Shown one piece after another: positions 59,473 through 64,000 of a DNA stretch of 64,000 bases. This DNA comes from an uncultured Collinsella sp. GTDB lineage: Bacteria > Actinomycetota > Coriobacteriia > Coriobacteriales > Coriobacteriaceae. The translations under genes and the position numbers were made by a program. Position 1 is the stretch's first letter; every line of letters begins with the position of its first letter. Below the pieces are notes generated by a model. That model saw only the letters and a list, made by a program, of their open reading frames with translations, did no database searches and was not told where the DNA came from. Where the stretch lies: NCBI GenBank assembly GCA_900542165.1, contig UQMM01000004.1, forward strand, positions 43,811 to 107,810. The letters run 5' to 3'.

Positions 59473-60600
59473 TTAGTAGCGCACGAAAATGTAGTTGTTG
59501 TTCATGCCGGCGGCAACGGAGCTGATGATAACACCCGTGTTGTAGTCAGAAGCATGAATCATCTGACCACCACCGATGTAAATGCCGGTGTGGTACGAGT
59601 TGACTACAACGTCACCGGGCTGCGGATCGGACACACGCGTCCAGCCCATAAAGGTGCCCGTGGTGCCCAGGCGGCAATAGCGACCAGTAAGGCAATAGCT
59701 TACAAAACCAGAGCAGTCGAAGCTGTTCGGGCCAATTCCGCCCCAGGAATAGGCGCAACCAAGCTTGCTGTATGCACGCGAGACAACAGAACCGCCGTCG
59801 ACGGACTGGCTCGGAGCAGAAGGCGTCGGAGCCGGAGCAGGCGTGGAGGGCTGCGGCGTCGGAGCAGGTGCCGGCGTAGGAGCCGGAGTGTTGCCGCCCT
59901 GGTTGTTGTTATTGCTGGTCTGGCCACCGTTGTTGGTGTTCTCGGTCGTACCGGCAGTCTCGTTGCTCACCGTGGCCTTCTCGGCGGTGCTGGCGTTGAT
60001 GCCGGCCTGCAGCGCGGCGTTGGCCTCGGCCTCGGCGGCAAGCTCGGCCTGCAGCTGCGAATCCAGGGAGTTTACGACGTTCTGGGCTTCAGCCTGCTGG
60101 GCGTTAAGCTCGTCGACCTTCTTTTGCGTGGCGGCGACGTTCTTCTCCTGCTCGGCCTGCTTATCGGTGAGCTGCTGCTTAAGCTCCTTGACCTCTTGAA
60201 TGGTCTGAGCTTGCTTATCGGAAACTTTGCCGTAGTAGAACAGACGGTTGAGCATATCGCTCAGGTCATCGACACCCGTCAGAACCTGAAGCAGGCTCAG
60301 ACCGCCGGTTTTGTACTCGCCGGCGACATAGGTTGAGAGCTTAGCCTGACCATCGGCGATCTCCTGCTGCTTTTGCGTGATCTCGCCGGCAGTCTGATCG
60401 AGCGCCTGCGTCTGCGTGGCGAGCTCATCGTAAATCTGCTGAGTTTGGGTACCGATCTGCTCGAGCTTCGTACGAGCAGCGGCAAGGTCGGATGCGGTAT
60501 CGGCGTAGGCAGGAGCCGCGAGGCCCAAGCCCAAAACACAAGCGAGGGTTGCCGTAGCAGCGCAGCGTGCCATGTTTTTGTGCGTGTTTGCTGTGCGCAT
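59473..60600 (-). CDS. Secreted NlpC/P60 peptidoglycan hydrolase
   Basis: A 375-residue exported endopeptidase that likely cuts stem peptides. It has a signal peptide with core TATLACVLGLGLAAPAYA and predicted cleavage after AYA-D. A long coiled coil follows at about 35-205, then a Ser/Thr/Asn and Pro/Ala/Thr-rich linker (PAPTPAPAPTPQPSTPAPAP), and the NlpC/P60 domain from about 270. The catalytic Cys296 is in FDCSGF and the His in YHTGIYIGGG. The coiled coil plus NlpC/P60 layout resembles RipA/CwlO-type enzymes regulated by FtsEX. AAGGAAG precedes the ATG. It lies 32 bp after apt and may be co-transcribed. Confidence 0.93.
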   Translation of the reverse strand: MRTANTHKNMARCAATATLACVLGLGLAAPAYADTASDLAAARTKLEQIGTQTQQIYDELATQTQALDQTAGEITQKQQEIADGQAKLSTYVAGEYKTGGLSLLQVLTGVDDLSDMLNRLFYYGKVSDKQAQTIQEVKELKQQLTDKQAEQEKNVAATQKKVDELNAQQAEAQNVVNSLDSQLQAELAAEAEANAALQAGINASTAEKATVSNETAGTTENTNNGGQTSNNNNQGGNTPAPTPAPAPTPQPSTPAPAPTPSAPSQSVDGGSVVSRAYSKLGCAYSWGGIGPNSFDCSGFVSYCLTGRYCRLGTTGTFMGWTRVSDPQPGDVVVNSYHTGIYIGGGQMIHASDYNTGVIISSVAAGMNNNYIFVRY

Positions 60601-60632
60601 GTAGCTTCCTTTCCAGTAACTAAGGGTAACGG

Positions 60633-61163
60633 CTAGTCCACCGTCACCAGGCTAAAGAGCTCCACATCGTCATCAGACGGCGTGAGCTTCTCGCGCGGGT
60701 TGAGAAACGCAAGCCCAAGGATACAACCGTAACCGATAAGCTTTGCGCCCATATCTCGCACCAGTTTACCTGTTGCCTCGACGGTTCCGCCCGTCGCGAC
60801 CAAGTCGTCCAGAATCAACACGGTATCTTTAGAGCTGATAGCGTCGGCATGGATCTCAATGGAATCCGTTCCGTACTCGAGCTCGTAGCTCTGGCTCACA
60901 GTCTTGCGCGGTAGCTTGCCCGGTTTACGTGCGGGAACAAAGCCGGCGCCAAGGGCTACAGCTACCGGTACGCCAACCATAAAGCCGCGAGCCTCGGGAC
61001 CCACGACCTTGGTGATTCCCATGCCGGCAAAGTGCTCGGCGAGGGCATCGGTCATGGCTTTGAGCGCCTCGGGATTGCCAAAGAGCGGCGTGATGTCTTT
61101 AAAGATGACTCCGGGCTCGGGATAGTCGGGGATGTCGACGATTTGAGATTCGAAGTCGTACAT
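60633..61163 (-). CDS. apt: Adenine phosphoribosyltransferase
   Basis: Salvages adenine to AMP. The 176-residue protein begins MYDFESQIVDIPDYPEPGV, with FKDITPLFGNPEAL, GPEARGFMVGVPVA, and the PRPP loop VLILDDLVATGGTVEA. The ATG at 61163 has AAAGG 7 bp upstream; a TTG 15 bp further up overlaps that site. Confidence 0.95.
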   Translation of the reverse strand: MYDFESQIVDIPDYPEPGVIFKDITPLFGNPEALKAMTDALAEHFAGMGITKVVGPEARGFMVGVPVAVALGAGFVPARKPGKLPRKTVSQSYELEYGTDSIEIHADAISSKDTVLILDDLVATGGTVEATGKLVRDMGAKLIGYGCILGLAFLNPREKLTPSDDDVELFSLVTVD

Positions 61164-61203
61164 TGCATGACCTTTCAATGGGTTCCCGAAATTTCAGCAG
61201 CGG

Positions 61204-62082
61204 TTATTTGCCCGCGGTGGCGGTGCCGGATTGCGAAGGGGGGACGACCTTGAGCGGCTTGACGAGAGAATCCTTGTGCGAAGCCGGCGCGGCTATCTCT
61301 TCGTTTTTGGCCTTGGTGGACTCGGAGCGAGTGATTTCCTCATCGAGTGCATCGATGTCGGCGTCCTCGACCACGGCGTTGAGCGACTCAAAAACGCGGT
61401 TCTTGAGCAGCGCGGTGTGCACGCCCTCCGTCAGGTCGTGAAGCTTCTTAAACGCACGCTCGAGCTTGGCGTCGCGCTCGTCATCGGAGGTATCCATGCC
61501 GAGCATGCTCACAAGCACCTGCTCAAACATCGAGGACTCGCGGTTGGCGGAAGACACGTACTGACGCAGGTTGCGCGGCTCGATATGGAAGCGCGACAGC
61601 TCGGAGCAGTAGCGGATGATCGGAAAATCGCGACCATCGACAAGCTCGCGATTCTGCGGACTCTTGATGATGCGAATGAGGTCGTTCTCGGCGAGCGAGC
61701 GGATAAACGAAATTTCGACGCCCAACATATCGGGAATGGTCTCGATGGGATGCAGCTTTTGCTTAGTCTCCTTGGGCTCCGTCTTGAGCGGAACATCGGA
61801 TAGCAAGCCCACCTCGTAGGCGAGCGTTGACAGGTCCGTGGCGTTTTCCAAGCGCTGCTTAATCACGTTGAGCGGCATGTAGCGGGTCTTCTGCAAGTGC
61901 AGGATGACCTCCAGACGATCAACGTCCTCCTTAGAGTACTGACGGTATCCCTTAGGCGTACGATGAGGGGTAATGAGCCCCTCATCCTCTAGAAATCTAA
62001 TTTTTGAGTTCGAAAGATCGGGGTATGCGCCTCGAAGTAGGTTGACGACTTGGCCGATACTCAGATAGTTGCGTTCGGCCAT
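61204..62082 (-). CDS. MerR family regulator, FtsR-like
   Basis: A 292-residue protein with an N-terminal MerR helix-turn-helix (YLSIGQVVNLLRGAYPDLSN, IRFLEDEGLITPHRTPKGYR), a long helical middle and a charged C-terminal tail. The combination of MerR domain, length and direct adjacency to a FHA protein matches FtsR (Rv1828-like), a regulator of division genes in mycobacteria and corynebacteria. It starts 3 bp after the FHA gene stop. Its targets here are unknown. The last ~50 residues (EEITRSESTKAKNEE onward) are low in order and poorly conserved in appearance. Confidence 0.82.
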   Translation of the reverse strand: MAERNYLSIGQVVNLLRGAYPDLSNSKIRFLEDEGLITPHRTPKGYRQYSKEDVDRLEVILHLQKTRYMPLNVIKQRLENATDLSTLAYEVGLLSDVPLKTEPKETKQKLHPIETIPDMLGVEISFIRSLAENDLIRIIKSPQNRELVDGRDFPIIRYCSELSRFHIEPRNLRQYVSSANRESSMFEQVLVSMLGMDTSDDERDAKLERAFKKLHDLTEGVHTALLKNRVFESLNAVVEDADIDALDEEITRSESTKAKNEEIAAPASHKDSLVKPLKVVPPSQSGTATAGK

Positions 62083-62085
62083 GCC

Positions 62086-62520
62086 CTACTCACCGGTTTC
62101 GATGCGCTCCGGCGTGCTCTCGTGGTAGATGAGCGTAAACGTACCGATCTGAACGGAAGAACCGTCGTGCAGCGGGGCTGCATTGACAATGGCACCGTCG
62201 ACCCAGGTACCATTGAGCGAGCCCAGGTCCTCGATGCGAGCGCCGAGGCCCTCGCGAATAATGCGCGCGTGGCTGCGCGAAACGGTCATGTCATTAAGGA
62301 AGATGCCGTTCGCGGGATCGCGGCCGATGGTGGTCACGTCGTCCTCGAGCTCAAAGGCGGCACCAGTCTGCGGACCCTTGACGATGGACAGGACGGGGGC
62401 GGTGATGCGCACGTTGGCCATGAGGTCGGGAACGGTGACGTCGCTTGAAGGCACGCGGAATACGCAGGTAGCGTCAGCAGTCTTATCATTCTGAGGCATA
62501 TTGTTAACCATGTTGTCCAT
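62086..62520 (-). CDS. FHA-domain protein, GarA/OdhI-like
   Basis: A 144-residue protein with a C-terminal forkhead-associated domain at about 50-135 (TTIGRDPANGIFLND, SRSHARI, DLGSLNGTWVDG) that binds phosphothreonine. The N-terminal tail has DATCVFR with Thr18, resembling the TTSVFR phosphorylation motif of mycobacterial GarA, where Ser/Thr kinases switch the protein. GarA normally controls 2-oxoglutarate metabolism; no such genes are here. The ATG at 62520 is supported by TAGGGG. It lies between pgsA-like and merR, as in the mycobacterial garA region. Confidence 0.85.
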   Translation of the reverse strand: MDNMVNNMPQNDKTADATCVFRVPSSDVTVPDLMANVRITAPVLSIVKGPQTGAAFELEDDVTTIGRDPANGIFLNDMTVSRSHARIIREGLGARIEDLGSLNGTWVDGAIVNAAPLHDGSSVQIGTFTLIYHESTPERIETGE

Positions 62521-62586
62521 GACAACCCCTAACTTATCGCGGACGTGCCGCAAATAATGAACCGTACGTAATCATACCCCAACGAA

Positions 62587-63291
62587 TCAGTCTTCGATTT
62601 CAGGGTTCAGAAAGTCGATGTCCTCGTCCTCGGGATGCGCGAGAGCCTGTTTAATGGCCACTCCGCCCTTAATGGAGTAGATGACAGCCGTGAGCATGGA
62701 GAAGATCACGCCGCCGTACACAAAGAAGATGCCGAGGGGCACCGAGCTTCCGTTGAGGCCCGGGAAGGCCGTAAGGGTTGAAGATAAAAGGTGCAGGCCG
62801 TCAATAACGGGGAAACCGAGCAGCATGAGTGAGAAGCCGGTCATGAGCAGCGCCGTGGCAATCTTTCCGGGAAAGACCACATCGATGGGGCGACGGTGAT
62901 AATGACGCACAATAAGCGTGCCGATGCCCAGATAGATGTCGCGGCCAATAATGAGTACGCAGACCCAGATGGGCAGCTCTCCGCGGACCACCAGTCCAAG
63001 TACGCCGGTGAACAGCAGCGCACGGTCGCAAATGGGATCCATGACCTTGCCGAGCCACGAGACCGTCTTAGTCATGCGGGCGATCTGACCGTCCATCCAG
63101 TCGGTGGAGGCGGCAACGGCGTAGATAACGATGGCGATGACACGGTTGTTATCCGTCACAAACAGGTACAGAAATACCAGGGTGAGGATCAGGCGCGTAA
63201 AGGTGATGAAATTGGAGATCGTAAAGATCTTATTCGACGGGTAATCGGAAGTGCCGATAAGCTCCTTTTTGATCTTCTTTTTGATGCCCAC
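62587..63291 (-). CDS. CDP-alcohol phosphatidyltransferase family protein
   Basis: A second PgsA-like enzyme, 234 residues. The motif STDWMDGQIARMTKTVSWLG followed by KVMDPICDR has all catalytic aspartates (D-x2-DG-x2-AR-x8-G-x3-D-x3-D). Five or so membrane helices and an acidic C-terminus (HPEDEDIDFLNPEIED) follow. It could be a cardiolipin or phosphatidylglycerol-phosphate synthase; the substrate is not clear. GTG 63291 is chosen because GGGGGAG lies just upstream; the longer frame crosses likely promoter sequence (TATAGT, minus, 63328-63333). Confidence 0.85.
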   Translation of the reverse strand: MGIKKKIKKELIGTSDYPSNKIFTISNFITFTRLILTLVFLYLFVTDNNRVIAIVIYAVAASTDWMDGQIARMTKTVSWLGKVMDPICDRALLFTGVLGLVVRGELPIWVCVLIIGRDIYLGIGTLIVRHYHRRPIDVVFPGKIATALLMTGFSLMLLGFPVIDGLHLLSSTLTAFPGLNGSSVPLGIFFVYGGVIFSMLTAVIYSIKGGVAIKQALAHPEDEDIDFLNPEIED

Positions 63292-63351
63292 AGGACTCCC
63301 CCGCTGGTTAACGACAAAACTTTCGATACTATACCCGTTCCAGCGATGTCT

Positions 63352-63410
63352 ATCCAGCGCAGCCATAGAGAGTCCAGACATGTGGAGGGCGCCTCTGGGC
63401 TGCGCTGGAT
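63352..63410. repeat. Inverted repeat between divergent genes
   Basis: ATCCAGCGCAGCC (63352-63364) and GGCTGCGCTGGAT (63398-63410): perfect 13-bp arms, 33-nt loop. It lies in the 388-bp gap before the ABC gene, which holds two inverted repeats and no supported gene. Confidence 0.6.
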
Positions 63411-63419
63411 TCTGCATTT

Positions 63420-63476
63420 GTGTACATCAGCCTCCAAAAGCGACATTTTTCGGCATCTTTGGTGGCTGGTGTACAC
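63420..63476. repeat. 20-bp imperfect palindrome upstream of the ABC gene
   Basis: GTGTACATCAGCCTCCAAAAG and CTTTGGTGGCTGGTGTACAC pair with two mismatches and one bulge around CGACATTTTTCGGCAT. A dispersed intergenic palindrome or a regulatory structure. Confidence 0.6.
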
Positions 63477-63679
63477 GTTTTGATTCGGTGATTACATCGA
63501 TCGGGAAAGTTGTTGCTTTAAGCAAATGCGTACGGGTCGAGAAGGGCTGGCACCAAAAGAGCCCAACGGCCGTTACGGCTTCGTTAGAAACGCGCCCCAT
63601 CATGGATGGTGAACCCGAAAGGTAAGGCGCGCGGGCACGGCGACTCGGCCCGCGCGCCCGGAAGAGAAAGGATAAGCCC

Positions 63680-63997
<318 letters not shown>

Positions 63998-64000
63998 AGC

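Overview
The window looks like one stretch of a high-GC, anaerobic Actinomycetota chromosome, most likely a Coriobacteriia member close to Collinsella. The evidence is an actinobacterial-type integration host factor (mIHF), a GarA-like FHA protein beside an FtsR-like MerR regulator and a pgsA-family gene, zinc-type L28, exact GAAC-N4-GTTC LexA boxes, many GTG/TTG starts, and anaerobic marks such as AdhE and an NAD-linked PyrD/PyrK pair. The genus is inferred from remembered gene content. I see no rRNA, tRNA, CRISPR array, intact prophage or intact insertion sequence.

Layout. 1-5.3 kb: the 3' part of proS, then a leftward adhE and a small APH-type kinase. 5.4-5.8 kb: a broken REP-associated transposase fragment between 26-bp inverted repeats. 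5.9-11.8 kb: rpmB (minus), then the pyrRBCKDF operon behind a leader with mutually exclusive hairpins. 12-14.5 kb: mihF-gmk-rpoZ-thiI. 14.7-19.2 kb: competence genes comEA-comEC, then holA and rpsT. 19.2-30.7 kb: a dense rightward run lepA-dusB-hemW-dnaJ-like-dnaJ-mtaB-phoH-ybeY-dgkA-era-recO (translation, tRNA modification, chaperones, ribosome maturation). 30.9-42.9 kb: rpsO, pnp, rnj, ftsK, a RodZ-like gene, yajQ, rimO, pgsA, cinA-type pncC. 43-52 kb: recA-recX, rny, an orphan GHKL ATPase, spoVS, miaB-miaA-hflX. 52-55 kb: an SOS locus, with lexA and a frameshifted membrane gene facing leftward and a LysM/TM gene, nrdR and dut facing rightward.

55-59.5 kb: a cluster of large palindromes between convergent dut and a glycolipid-type glycosyltransferase, then trxB, a DUF1836 regulator and a convergent DegV gene. 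These last two genes share a 27-bp palindromic operator. 59.5-63.3 kb: a leftward run pgsA2-like, FHA, MerR, apt, NlpC/P60 hydrolase. 63.7-64 kb: the start of an ABC transporter ATPase, cut off by a perfect 25-bp fold-back at the window edge.

Most of the window is core information processing: RNA decay (RNase J, RNase Y, PNPase), DNA repair and uptake (RecA, RecX, RecO, LexA, ComEA/EC), tRNA and ribosome maintenance. The most unusual signals are regulatory or structural: the shared DUF1836/DegV operator, the twin nested palindromes at 54.9-55.2 kb, 11-bp phased repeats before recA and comEA, a DnaJ-like protein with a membrane C-terminus, and the SOS-controlled LysM gene opposite lexA.
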